Shown one piece after another: positions 38,072 through 46,043 of a DNA stretch of 64,000 nt. The DNA lies in the NCBI RefSeq assembly GCF_013466605.1, contig NZ_CP059162.1:3906001-3970000 (forward strand), given 5' to 3'. Under the pieces are notes generated by a model. It was not told where the DNA came from and ran no database searches. It worked only from the letters and a program-made list of their open reading frames with translations. Position 1 is the stretch's first letter. Every line of letters starts with the position of its first letter. Source of the DNA: Pseudomonas chlororaphis subsp. aurantiaca (lineage in GTDB: Bacteria; Pseudomonadota; Gammaproteobacteria; Pseudomonadales; Pseudomonadaceae). A program made the position numbers and the translations under genes.

Positions 38072-38297
38072 CTTCACTGCGCACCATGTTGGCGTATTCG
38101 GGCGGCGACATGCCGTCGAGCTCGGCACGCACCCATTCGGCCCATTTGCCCTTGCGCTTGCCGCGCTCGCCGAACAACCGTGCGGCTTCGCCCTTGGCCT
38201 TGCCCAGGTTGCTCTGCCACAGCTCGAACAGACGGGACTTTTCATCTTCGATCTCTGCACGCTCGGCGAGAGTCTTGTTGGCCAGATTGAAGCTCAT
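38043..38297 (-). CDS. Unknown small charged helical protein (84 aa)
   Basis: An 84-residue, strongly charged, mostly helical protein without signal peptide or membrane segment. It opens MSFNLANKTLAERAEIEDEK, continues with KGEAARLFGERGKRKGKWAE and ends NRLMAANK. I do not recognise a family. Its stop lies inside the 3' end of the LysR gene on the other strand, so the two mRNAs share 29 antisense bases. Confidence 0.72.
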   Translation of the reverse strand: MSFNLANKTLAERAEIEDEKSRLFELWQSNLGKAKGEAARLFGERGKRKGKWAEWVRAELDGMSPPEYANMVRSEVNRLMAANK

Positions 38298-38452
38298 GGG
38301 AATTTCCTGCTGCGTAAAATAGCCGACATCTTACACTGTGACGGCTGGGGTTTTCCCGCTGGCATGGAGCGGGTGGAGAAAATATCTGCAACTTTTCGCC
38401 GGCCCCGCGACTCCATTGTTCATCGCATCACTGACCCGCAAGGAGTAACTCA

Positions 38453-38773
38453 ATGGCTCGTAAAACTGCTGCGCAAGCGGCTGACGAACAAATCAAGGAC
38501 CAGGAATTCAGCGAGCTTCAGGCGTTGATCGAAGAATCGGAAAAGCTTCTGAAAAGCAGCGCATCGCTGATCGGTGAGGAAGGCGAAAACCTGCGCCAGC
38601 AGGTCGGGTTGAAACTCAAGCAGGCGCTGGACTCGGTGTCCAGCGTGCGCGAGCGCAGCAAGCCGGTGGTGGACGCTACCGAGCAGTACATCGGCGGCCA
38701 TCCGTGGCAGACCGTGGCCATCTCCGCCGGCGTCGGCCTGGTGGTGGGCCTGCTGCTGGGGCGTCGCTCGTAA
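38453..38773 (+). CDS. ElaB/YqjD/DUF883-family membrane-anchored ribosome-binding protein
   Basis: A 106-residue protein. A long amphipathic helical stalk (EFSELQALIEESEKLLKSSA to VSSVRERSKP) leads to a C-terminal membrane anchor HPWQTVAISAGVGLVVGLLL ending GRRS. This is the pattern of E. coli ElaB, YqjD and YgaM, stationary-phase inner-membrane proteins that bind ribosomes. The AAGGAGTAACTC ribosome site precedes ATG 38453. Confidence 0.88.
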   Translation: MARKTAAQAADEQIKDQEFSELQALIEESEKLLKSSASLIGEEGENLRQQVGLKLKQALDSVSSVRERSKPVVDATEQYIGGHPWQTVAISAGVGLVVGLLLGRRS

Positions 38774-38816
38774 CAGGCTTTTTGTAACGACCACCGCCAC
38801 CCGCAACCGCTGAAAA

Positions 38817-38851
38817 AAGGACCAGGCCAGCAGCATGCTCGCCTGGTCCTT
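38817..38851 (-). terminator. Rho-independent terminator for dpkA
   Basis: AAGGACCAGGC (38817-38827) pairs with GCCTGGTCCTT (38841-38851). The A-run to its left is the T-run of the minus strand, so it stops leftward transcripts from dpkA. Confidence 0.85.
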
Positions 38852-38869
38852 GCGTGTTGAACGCGCGCT

Positions 38870-39907
38870 TTAAAGCCCGGCCAGCTCCCGCAGCTGCTTG
38901 AGTTCCGCGGCGTCCAGGGCAATCCCCTCGCGCAGGGACTTTTCCCGCTGGCGATGCCGCCGATCCCCCGGCAGGCGCTTGAGCCCTACGCCGTGCATCT
39001 GCCGGATCAGCTCCTGGCTGCGCTCGGCGAAATTCTGCCCGGCGCCCTTGCTCGGATCGATGACGATCAGCAACTGGCCGGTCCAGGGCGTCTTCGCGCC
39101 TGGATGGTTGGACCAGTCGAACTCGAACGAGAAATGGCCGCCGGTCAGCGCCGCCGCCAGCAACTCGACCATCATCGACAGCGCCGAGCCCTTGTGCCCC
39201 CCGAACGGCAGCAGCGCGCCGCCTTCGAGAATGGCTTTCGGGTCGTCGGTGGGCTGGCCGAGGCCGTCCACGCCCATGCCCGACGGCAGGCGCTCGCCCT
39301 TGCGCGCGGCGATCTGCACGTCGCCATGGGCGATGGCGCTGGTGGCCAGGTCGAAGACGATGGGATCGCCAGCGGCCTGGGGCGCGGCGAAGGCAATCGG
39401 GTTGGTGCCGAACAACGGCCGATCGGCGCCGTGGGGCACCACGCAGGTCATGCTGTTGACCACGCTCAGGGCGACCAGCCCTTCCGCGGCGAATGGCTCG
39501 ACGTCCGGCCACAGCGCGGCGAAGTGATGGGAATTGCGGATGGCCAGAATGGCGATCCCGGCGTGGCGCACTTTCTCCACCAGCAGCGCGCGCGCCGCTG
39601 CCAGCGCCGGTTGGGCAAAACCGTTACACGCATCGACCCGGACAAAGGCCGGGGCCACGTCTTCGACCACCGGCACGGCCTTGCCGTTGACCCAGCCGCT
39701 GTTGAGGGTCGACACGTAGCCGGGAATACGGAACACGCCATGACTGTGGGCGCCGTCGCATTCGGCAGCGGCACAGTTCTGCGCCAGGCAACGCGCCACT
39801 TCGGCGCTGGTGCCATGGCGCAGGAAGATCGTTTCCAGCAGCGTCACCAGCGCCTCGAGCGACAGGTGTTCCTGCGGTGTTTCAACAGCTGGGGGCGATA
39901 CAGACAT
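38870..39907 (-). CDS. dpkA: Delta1-piperideine-2-carboxylate / delta1-pyrroline-2-carboxylate reductase
   Basis: A 345-residue member of the malate/L-lactate dehydrogenase-like Ldh2 family. It corresponds to P. putida DpkA, which reduces piperideine-2-carboxylate to L-pipecolate in D-lysine catabolism and pyrroline-2-carboxylate to L-proline. Conserved blocks are GAHSHGVFRIPGYVSTL, NSHHFAALWPDVEPFA, VVPHGADRPLFGTNPIAFAA, AHGDVQIAARKGERLP and ALLPFGGHKGSALSMMVELL. No lysine racemase or oxidase gene adjoins it. The ATG at 39907 has GGAG in front. Confidence 0.9.
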   Translation of the reverse strand: MSVSPPAVETPQEHLSLEALVTLLETIFLRHGTSAEVARCLAQNCAAAECDGAHSHGVFRIPGYVSTLNSGWVNGKAVPVVEDVAPAFVRVDACNGFAQPALAAARALLVEKVRHAGIAILAIRNSHHFAALWPDVEPFAAEGLVALSVVNSMTCVVPHGADRPLFGTNPIAFAAPQAAGDPIVFDLATSAIAHGDVQIAARKGERLPSGMGVDGLGQPTDDPKAILEGGALLPFGGHKGSALSMMVELLAAALTGGHFSFEFDWSNHPGAKTPWTGQLLIVIDPSKGAGQNFAERSQELIRQMHGVGLKRLPGDRRHRQREKSLREGIALDAAELKQLRELAGL

Positions 39908-40281
39908 CTGGAGCTCCGGATTAATTATTGGAATGGGCTACAGCGTATGAGGATGCACGTGGATAAGTGCGCCCGACGATTAAACAACGCTTTGCGCGCG
40001 CCCTGTCAACCTCGGCCATGGCCTAGCACAGGCGATGCCAGGAAGGGACAGAGTCGCTACAAACAGGCCGAGGATGGTGCGCCAAGGTGGCAGTAGAGAT
40101 GGCAGCGCCTCATGTGTTTTTGATCGTTTTTTCACTCCAGCTGTGGATACTGCTGGCGAAAGCCCAGTGTTGCAGAGGCTTCGGGCCAAAAATAAGTTCC
40201 ACTTTTGATAGGCATCAGCCATGACGGCGGTTCTACAAGCCTGGCTGCGAAGGGTAGAATGCGCGAAACCAGGAAGAGCCA
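39908..40281. other. Divergent gap between dpkA and the fpvR-like gene
   Basis: No supported gene lies here. The leftward dpkA promoter and the rightward anti-sigma promoter must be inside. AAAATAAGTTCCACTTTTGATAGG-like sequence at about 40190-40213 is A/T-rich but too far from the Fur consensus to call. Confidence 0.4.
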
Positions 40282-41283
40282 ATGAGCGAACAGCACCTTA
40301 CAGAAGCCGAATACGACGCCATCACCGATGCCGCCGCGCAGTGGTGCATGCGTCTGCATGCCGCGGACTGTACGGCCGCCGAACGCCAGGCCTTCGAGCA
40401 ATGGCGCGACGCCCACCCGCTGCATGCCGTCGAATACGAAGCGATGCAGGAAATCTGGGAAGTCGCCGACCATCTGCCACGTCCGCTAGCCACCACCGTC
40501 CAGCCCTTGCCGGCGCCGCGCAAATCCTGGCGCGCCTATGGCATGGCCGCGGCGATCAGTGCCCTGGCCCTGCCCCTGGCCGCCTATAGCGGCTGGACCC
40601 TGGGCTGGCTGCCCTCCTCCTACGAACATTTCCAGGCCGACGGCAGCATGCGCCAGGTGACCCTGGCCGATGGCAGCCAGGTCGAACTCAACCTGGGCAC
40701 CGAGCTGACCTACAGCAACTACAAGGATCAGCGCCGGGTCACCCTGAAAAAAGGCGAAGCTTTCTTCAAGGTCAGCCATGACAGCAGCCACCCGTTCGTG
40801 GTCAAGGCCGCCAGCGGCGAGGTCCGGGTCACCGGCACCCAGTTCAACGTCTGGATGTACGAGGATCAGGTACGGGTCACCCTGCTCGAGGGTTCGGTGC
40901 TGGTGAACAGCGACAACAGCCACCCCGATGGCAGCTTCCGTCTCGATCCGGGCATGCAGGCGCGTTATCGTCAGGGCGATCACCAACCGCAGATCAGCCA
41001 GAGCGATGCCAACGACAGCTCGCTGGCCTGGCGCCAGGGCAAGCTGGTGCTGGACAACCTGGCCCTCGGCGAGGCCCTGCCGCTGATCAACCGCTACCTC
41101 AGCAGGCCGGTGATGCTGGCCGACAGCGCCACGGGCAACATTCGTGTCGGCGGCATCTACGACGTCACCGCAGTCAAGAGCCTGGTGACCACGCTGCCCA
41201 AGGTATTGCCGGTGTACCTGACCCGCAACCAGGACGGCAACCCGGTCATCAATTCACTGCCAGGCACCACGCCAAAAAGCTGA
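40282..41283 (+). CDS. fpvR: FecR-family anti-sigma factor, FpvR-like
   Basis: A 333-residue inner-membrane anti-sigma/sigma-regulator protein. The cytoplasmic anti-sigma domain (residues 1-85, DUF4880-like, with QWCMRLHAADCTAAERQAFE and HPLHAVEYEAMQEIW) is followed by one membrane segment (about 88-108) and the periplasmic FecR domain. That domain includes LADGSQVELNLGTELTYS and RVTLKKGEAFFKVSHD. FpvR holds PvdS and FpvI until ferripyoverdine binds FpvA. No sigma factor or receptor gene adjoins it. It converges on pvdQ, and that neighbour is why I prefer FpvR over a generic FecR. Confidence 0.7.
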   Translation: MSEQHLTEAEYDAITDAAAQWCMRLHAADCTAAERQAFEQWRDAHPLHAVEYEAMQEIWEVADHLPRPLATTVQPLPAPRKSWRAYGMAAAISALALPLAAYSGWTLGWLPSSYEHFQADGSMRQVTLADGSQVELNLGTELTYSNYKDQRRVTLKKGEAFFKVSHDSSHPFVVKAASGEVRVTGTQFNVWMYEDQVRVTLLEGSVLVNSDNSHPDGSFRLDPGMQARYRQGDHQPQISQSDANDSSLAWRQGKLVLDNLALGEALPLINRYLSRPVMLADSATGNIRVGGIYDVTAVKSLVTTLPKVLPVYLTRNQDGNPVINSLPGTTPKS

Positions 41284-41312
41284 AGGCCGCTACCCTCGCG
41301 GGTGCGGCCTTC
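41282..41312. terminator. Hairpin between fpvR-like gene and pvdQ
   Basis: GAAGGCCGC (41282-41290) pairs with GCGGCCTTC (41304-41312), and ACCC/GGGT extends the stem around a TCGC loop. No T-run follows, so termination strength is uncertain. Confidence 0.6.
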
Positions 41313-41335
41313 GCTTGATGCCAGGTTGAACGCGC

Positions 41336-43684
41336 TTACTGGGTCGCGAGCTTGCGCAACCGATCGTCCACTTCGTGAATCACCTGCAAGCGGTACTGCG
41401 GGTCCGCCTGGATCTGCTGTTCGGTGAACGGCAACACACTCCACTGCTTCTTCGAGAACGCCTCGGTCTGGTCCCGCGAGTGCGGCGACGCCGGGTCGCT
41501 GGACAGGGAAAACGCCAGCAGGCCCTGGGCATGCGGGCCCTGGTCATCGAAGGTCACCACTTGCAGGTAGCTGGTGCCGCTGACCACCTCACGCTTGCCA
41601 TCGGCTGTGGGGACGCTCTGGATCGCGTTGTACACGCCCAGGCTGGCCGGGCCGCCATGAATCGGCGTCTGCCGGCCGCCGCTGCTGACCACCTGGATAT
41701 CGCCCCAACGGCTGTCGGCCTTCAGGCCCGATTCGGCCACCTGTTGCACCGAGGCCAGCATCGCCTCGCGCAGCGACTTGGCCACCTGGGGCCGGTCGAT
41801 CGCCAGGCCGCGCGGTGTGTGCTGCGGGTCCCGGGTATCGAAGGGCACGCGCCAGAGGTCGTCGACCGCCTCCAGCTGTTCCATGACGTTCTGGAAATGC
41901 ACCAGGCCCAATCCGCTTTGTAGGTTGGCGCTGCGGTCCCAGGCCTTGAGGCTGGCACACAGCGGCGCCAGGGCCTGGGCATCGCTGCCCAGGTCGGCGG
42001 CACAGAACTGCAGCAGGTCCGGCATCACCTGCCCCGCCTGGTACACCTGATCGTCCATCACCATGTGCTTGAGGTCGGCGGCGCTGAGCGGCTCGGCCTG
42101 GCCCGTGCCGATCAAGCGATTCAGGGCAAAACGCGCGCGCTGTCCAAGCGGCAGGTCCTGCTGGCTGATCAGCGGCGAGAAGCCCTGCAGCGGCGCGGCC
42201 GGGTTGACCATCCACGCCGAGTCGTTGGAGTTTTGCACGTAATCGCTGCGCAGCAGCTGCGGCAGCTGGCTGGCCGGGTAGATGCCCTGTTGCGCGGCGG
42301 AAGGGTCGATGTCCCAGGCGCAGGCCGCGCGGGAACCGTCGAGAATGATCAGTTGGGTGCCGATCCGCGGGTCGCTGCAGCGCGCGAGTTTTTCCGCGCT
42401 GACGTTGGGCACCACCGACTGGTTCATGTACAGGGTCTGGCCCCGGTCATCCACCGCCAGGGTATTGACCCAGGGAATGCCCTGCAGTTGATGCACCGAG
42501 GTTTGCAGCTCCTTGAGGCTGCGGGCCTGGTTCATCGCGTACCACTGTTGCAGCACCCGGTCGTTTTCCAGATTCGCGTCGCGCAGGCTGTAGGCGAAGC
42601 GGTTGTCCCAGTCCAGCTTGCCGGGCCATTGCACCAGCGGGCCGAACTGTGAGCTGTAGACCCTGTGGCTGACGGTGGTGAGCTGGCCGTCCTCGCCCTT
42701 CACCTTGATGCTGAGCGTCTGTTTGTCCAGCGGCAGGGACTTGCCGTCGAGCAGGTAGCGGGTCGGATCCTTGGGGTCCAGTTGCAGGCGGTACAAGGTG
42801 AAATGCTTGGAGGTGTCCACCGTATGGGTCCAGGCCAGATGCTGGCTGAAACCGATATTGATCATCGGCAGGCCGGGCAAGGCGGCGCCCATGACATCCA
42901 GCTGGCCGGGAATGGTCAGGTGCATCTGGTAGAAGCGCATGCCACCCACCCACGGGAAATGCGGGTTGGCCAGCAGCATGCCGCGGCCATTGAACGAGCG
43001 CTCGCGCCCCACGGCCACCGCGTTGCTGCCCCGGTCCAGGGCGAAACGCTGGCCGCGGGCATCCGCCTGGGCGAAGACCTGGGCCGATTGCTTCAGCTGC
43101 GCCGTGGCGGATGGCGGTGTCGCGCCCACCAGGGCTTCGGCGAACTGGCCGACGCCGCCTTCCACTAGCAGCCGGCGGGTCAGCTTGACCAGGTCCAGGG
43201 CGGTCAACGGCCGTACCCAGTCACCCTGGCACTGCTCGGGCAGGCCCTGGGCCCGGCGCTCGGCCAGGGAGCGGTTATAGCCGGCGACATAACCTTCGAT
43301 CAGTTGCCGCACCTGCGGCGTCTGCGCCTGCCAGAAGCCGAACACCGCCTGGGGCGTGTTCAGCCAGTTGAAGAACAGGTCGCTGGTGAGGTTTTCCCGT
43401 TGTTCGACGGTCTGTTGCTGCGGGCCGAAGTATTTGGAACGCTCGCCATTGACCGTCAGCACTTCGTTGGCCAGCAGGCACAGGTTGTCCTGGGCGTAGG
43501 CATAGCCGATGCCGTAACCCAGCCCGCGTTCGTCGGCGGCGCGAATATGCGGGACGCCAAAACCGGTACGGCGAATATCGGCACTCGCCTCGCCGCTCTG
43601 CACCTCACGTCCCTGAGCCGCCAGGCTCAACCCGAGAAACAAACCCGCAAGGCAAAACCTGGGCAATTGGCTGGAAATAATCAC
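41336..43684 (-). CDS. pvdQ: Acyl-homoserine-lactone / pyoverdine-maturation acylase PvdQ
   Basis: A 782-residue periplasmic N-terminal-nucleophile hydrolase. A signal peptide (about 1-24) precedes the alpha chain; autocleavage is at Gly-Ser in DRGSNAVAVGRE (Ser about 220), giving the beta chain. Closely PvdQ-like blocks are FGVPHIRAADERGLGYGIGY, MLLANPHFPW, FYQMHLTIPGQLDVMGAALP, TSKHFTLYRL and VQNSNDSAW. PvdQ removes the fatty acid from acylated ferribactin during pyoverdine synthesis and also cleaves long-chain AHLs. The GTG at 43684 has AGGAG upstream; the frame extends further without support. It is divergent from a PA2384-like gene, as in P. aeruginosa. Confidence 0.9.
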   Translation of the reverse strand: MIISSQLPRFCLAGLFLGLSLAAQGREVQSGEASADIRRTGFGVPHIRAADERGLGYGIGYAYAQDNLCLLANEVLTVNGERSKYFGPQQQTVEQRENLTSDLFFNWLNTPQAVFGFWQAQTPQVRQLIEGYVAGYNRSLAERRAQGLPEQCQGDWVRPLTALDLVKLTRRLLVEGGVGQFAEALVGATPPSATAQLKQSAQVFAQADARGQRFALDRGSNAVAVGRERSFNGRGMLLANPHFPWVGGMRFYQMHLTIPGQLDVMGAALPGLPMINIGFSQHLAWTHTVDTSKHFTLYRLQLDPKDPTRYLLDGKSLPLDKQTLSIKVKGEDGQLTTVSHRVYSSQFGPLVQWPGKLDWDNRFAYSLRDANLENDRVLQQWYAMNQARSLKELQTSVHQLQGIPWVNTLAVDDRGQTLYMNQSVVPNVSAEKLARCSDPRIGTQLIILDGSRAACAWDIDPSAAQQGIYPASQLPQLLRSDYVQNSNDSAWMVNPAAPLQGFSPLISQQDLPLGQRARFALNRLIGTGQAEPLSAADLKHMVMDDQVYQAGQVMPDLLQFCAADLGSDAQALAPLCASLKAWDRSANLQSGLGLVHFQNVMEQLEAVDDLWRVPFDTRDPQHTPRGLAIDRPQVAKSLREAMLASVQQVAESGLKADSRWGDIQVVSSGGRQTPIHGGPASLGVYNAIQSVPTADGKREVVSGTSYLQVVTFDDQGPHAQGLLAFSLSSDPASPHSRDQTEAFSKKQWSVLPFTEQQIQADPQYRLQVIHEVDDRLRKLATQ

Positions 43685-43996
43685 GCCGACTCCTGATCGA
43701 AAAAAGATGCACAACCGAGGCTGGCGTGGCATGCGATGAGCGCACAGGGGACACGGATTCCAGCCTGGAGAACGGCCCGCCCCGGCAATAGCCAAGGCCC
43801 GCCTGCCCTTACAGACGAAACCGCCACGGAAAATTTAGCGGCTCGGCGCCAGGCGCGAATCGCCCGTCAACCTGGTGACGACAAAGGCCTGACAAATTTT
43901 CTACATCTGATTCCTCATGATTTGCGCGGCTCGTTCGTCTAGTTATGTGAGAGCACCCGTCATTTTCCTGATCAGGCTCTGAAAAGGAGTTTTTGC
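43685..43996. other. Divergent promoter region, pvdQ / PA2384-like gene
   Basis: A 312-base gap holding the two divergent promoters. It includes the candidate PvdS-type promoter for pvdQ (43815-43837). No clear Fur box was found by eye and no coding sequence is supported. Confidence 0.5.
43815..43837 (-). promoter_or_regulatory. Candidate PvdS-type (iron-starvation) promoter of pvdQ
   Basis: On the minus strand GCTAAAT is followed, after 15 bases, by CGT. The consensus for PvdS promoters is TAAAT, about 16 bases, CGT. The spacing is one short, so the match is good but not perfect. It sits 131-153 bases before the pvdQ start codon and points the right way. Confidence 0.5.
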
Positions 43997-44377
43997 ATGT
44001 ACGACCCGCAACTGCCAATGGATGGCCACACCGCGCAACCCGCGTCCTCCCTGAACGCCAGCGCCGGTGTCTTCGGCAAGCAAGCCGAGCGCAACCGCAA
44101 CGAACGCATCAGGCACCTGCTCAAGAGCTTCGGCCTGCGCACCAGCCTGATTCGCCTGAAAGTCATCGATGCCTTGCTGCAGGCAGCCGAAAGCCAGCGC
44201 GCCCTGGGGGTGCGTGGTATTCACAGTCATTTGCTGGATCTGGATATCCCGCTGTCGTTCCTCAGCGTGCGCGAGGTGTTGAAGCGGCTGTGCAGCGAAG
44301 GCGTGATCACCCTCAATGCAGACAAGAGCTTCAGCCTGCATCAACAGGCTGAAGCCATACTCGACGGCCGCGACTGA
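43997..44377 (+). CDS. Fur-related winged-helix regulator, PA2384-like
   Basis: A 126-residue DNA-binding protein containing only the Fur-type winged helix. The wording RHLLKSFGLRTSLIRLKVID, GVRGIHSHLLDLDIPLSFLS and REVLKRLCSEGVITL parallels Fur's first domain. The metal-binding dimerisation half with its His/Cys ligands is missing. P. aeruginosa PA2384, next to pvdQ (PA2385), has the same truncated form and is induced by iron starvation. Here it also diverges from pvdQ, so I read it as that orthologue. Whether it senses metal at all is open. Confidence 0.8.
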   Translation: MYDPQLPMDGHTAQPASSLNASAGVFGKQAERNRNERIRHLLKSFGLRTSLIRLKVIDALLQAAESQRALGVRGIHSHLLDLDIPLSFLSVREVLKRLCSEGVITLNADKSFSLHQQAEAILDGRD

Positions 44378-44395
44378 GGCCGTCGGGGATGTCTC

Positions 44396-44584
44396 TCAAG
44401 GCTTGACCTTGCGCCGCATCACGCCATTGATCACGACCACGGTCACCGCCACGCCAATGGCGATGTACTGGAACACTTTCTCGGTGATCATTCCGGCGTT
44501 CTGCAGGTAAGAAAGGCCAAGCATGATTCCCAGTACCACCAGGGAAGTCACAATCGAATAGATCAAGCGTTGCTTCTGGGTCAT
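44396..44584 (-). CDS. Small two-helix membrane protein (62 aa)
   Basis: A 62-residue protein with two membrane segments (YSIVTSLVVLGIMLGLSYL and VFQYIAIGVAVTVVVINGVM) joined by a short QNAGMITE loop, with a positive tail RRKVKP. The start MTQKQRL has AGGAA upstream. I know no specific function; such proteins are common accessory membrane proteins. Confidence 0.7.
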   Translation of the reverse strand: MTQKQRLIYSIVTSLVVLGIMLGLSYLQNAGMITEKVFQYIAIGVAVTVVVINGVMRRKVKP

Positions 44585-44782
44585 TGCGGGTTCCTGAACC
44601 TGTAAAGGTGCGGCCTGAAAATGCCGCCTGTAAATGTATCGATTCTGTATCGAAACAGATGCCAAACGCCTACCGAGAATCGGGGATGGGCGCGGGCAAA
44701 CGGGGTCTCATGTTACAGCCGCCGAAGAGTTTTCGCTGCATCGCGGCGGTTAAAACCCCGATGGCCCTTTGAGGACTGCGCA

Positions 44783-44947
44783 ATGTCCCGTCGAATCACA
44801 TGGCTGATTCCCATGCTGGCGATGCTGACCCTGTCCGGCTGCATCAGCTTCCCTCACGACGGCTGGCATCACCGCCATTACGACGGCGGCCCCGGCTACT
44901 ATTACCACCGCCAGGTCATCCAGCCCGCCGGTATTTCCCCCTTGTAA
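44783..44947 (+). CDS. Short His/Tyr-rich lipoprotein (54 aa)
   Basis: A 54-residue protein from ATG 44783. A signal segment ends in the lipobox LSGC (residues 17-20), leaving a mature peptide of only 35 residues. That peptide is rich in His, Tyr and Gly: HDGWHHRHYDGGPGYYYHRQ. GAGGA precedes the start and a terminator follows. The histidine cluster could bind metal; that is conjecture. Confidence 0.72.
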   Translation: MSRRITWLIPMLAMLTLSGCISFPHDGWHHRHYDGGPGYYYHRQVIQPAGISPL

Positions 44948-44966
44948 CCCCACCACGAAATTGCCC

Positions 44967-44998
44967 GACGCCCGCCTCGCCACGGGCGTCTGTCTTTT
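44967..44998 (+). terminator. Rho-independent terminator after the small lipoprotein
   Basis: GACGCCCG (44967-44974) pairs with CGGGCGTC (44983-44990), followed by the T-rich TGTCTTTTCT. Confidence 0.75.
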
Positions 44999-45006
44999 CT
45001 GTCGAA

Positions 45007-45924
45007 CTACGCCAGTCGAGTGTTGTGAATCCCCGGCTGGGCGAACAACTCCACCAGCCAGTCGACGAACACCCTGACCCGCGTCGACAGGTGTCGATGC
45101 GGCGGGTACAGCGCGCTCAACGGCAACCGGGGCGGCGGGATGTGCCTGAGCACCTCGATCAGCCGGCCTTCGGCCAACTGCTGGGCGACATGGTAGTAAG
45201 GCGTCTGCACCAGACCGTAGCCGGCCTCGCAGGCGGCCAGGTAACCATCGGCGCTGTTGACCGACACCTGCTTGGGCAGCTCCGGCAACAGCACCTGGCC
45301 CTGCACCTCGAACTCCAGGCCATAACGCTTGCCGCTGACGCTGGAGAAATACTCGATCATCCGATGCCCGGCCAGTTCGTCCAGGCTCTGCGGCACACCG
45401 CGCTGGCGCAGATAAGCCGGACTGGCGCAGGTCACCTGCTCCATCAACAGCAACGGTCGGGCCACCAGCGATTCGTCGAGGCACAGGCCGCCGCGCAACA
45501 CGCAGTCCACCCCTTCGCGGATCAGGTCCACCGGCCGGTCGTTGAGGCCGATTTCCAGGTCAATCAACGGGTAGCGCTCGGAGAATGCCGGCAACGCCGG
45601 GATCACCACCAGCCGCCCGATCCCCGCCGGCATGTCGATGCGCAAGGTGCCGCGCGGGTTGTGGCGCGCGACGGAAAACACCGCTTCGGTTTCCTCGAGG
45701 TCGGCCAACAGCTGCACGCAACGCTGGTAATAGGCCGCGCCGTCCAGGGTCGGCGTGACCTGGCGGGTGGTGCGCAGCAGCAGTTGCACGCCCAGATGCG
45801 CTTCCAGCTGCTTGATCAGCACCGTCACCGAAGCCCGGGGCATCTGCAGGCTGTCGGCGGCCTTGGCGAAACCGCCGAGGTCGACAATGCGAGTGAACAC
45901 ACGCATGGCATTAAAACGGTCCAT
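45007..45924 (-). CDS. LysR-family regulator divergent from aldo/keto reductase
   Basis: A 305-residue LysR protein of the CrgA/AaeR-like group. It opens [20 protein letters not shown] with helix-turn-helix [20 protein letters not shown], then [17 protein letters not shown] and an effector domain. It diverges from an aldo/keto reductase gene with about 120 bases between, the usual layout for a LysR gene and its target. Confidence 0.88.
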   Translation of the reverse strand: MDRFNAMRVFTRIVDLGGFAKAADSLQMPRASVTVLIKQLEAHLGVQLLLRTTRQVTPTLDGAAYYQRCVQLLADLEETEAVFSVARHNPRGTLRIDMPAGIGRLVVIPALPAFSERYPLIDLEIGLNDRPVDLIREGVDCVLRGGLCLDESLVARPLLLMEQVTCASPAYLRQRGVPQSLDELAGHRMIEYFSSVSGKRYGLEFEVQGQVLLPELPKQVSVNSADGYLAACEAGYGLVQTPYYHVAQQLAEGRLIEVLRHIPPPRLPLSALYPPHRHLSTRVRVFVDWLVELFAQPGIHNTRLA

Positions 45925-46043
45925 TGGCTTGGCCTGTGACGGATTATTTAGAAATCACGAATAGTGATAGCGCTTTTAGCCGGTTTATCTTGTTTTTGTC
46001 GAGGGGAGCAATGGCCGCCACGCCATCCACCGGAGCTTCTCCT

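Noticed and set aside
39980..40282. 100-codon minus-strand frame between dpkA and the fpvR-like gene
   Set aside because: No ribosome site, low-complexity composition and no recognisable domain; left as intergenic.
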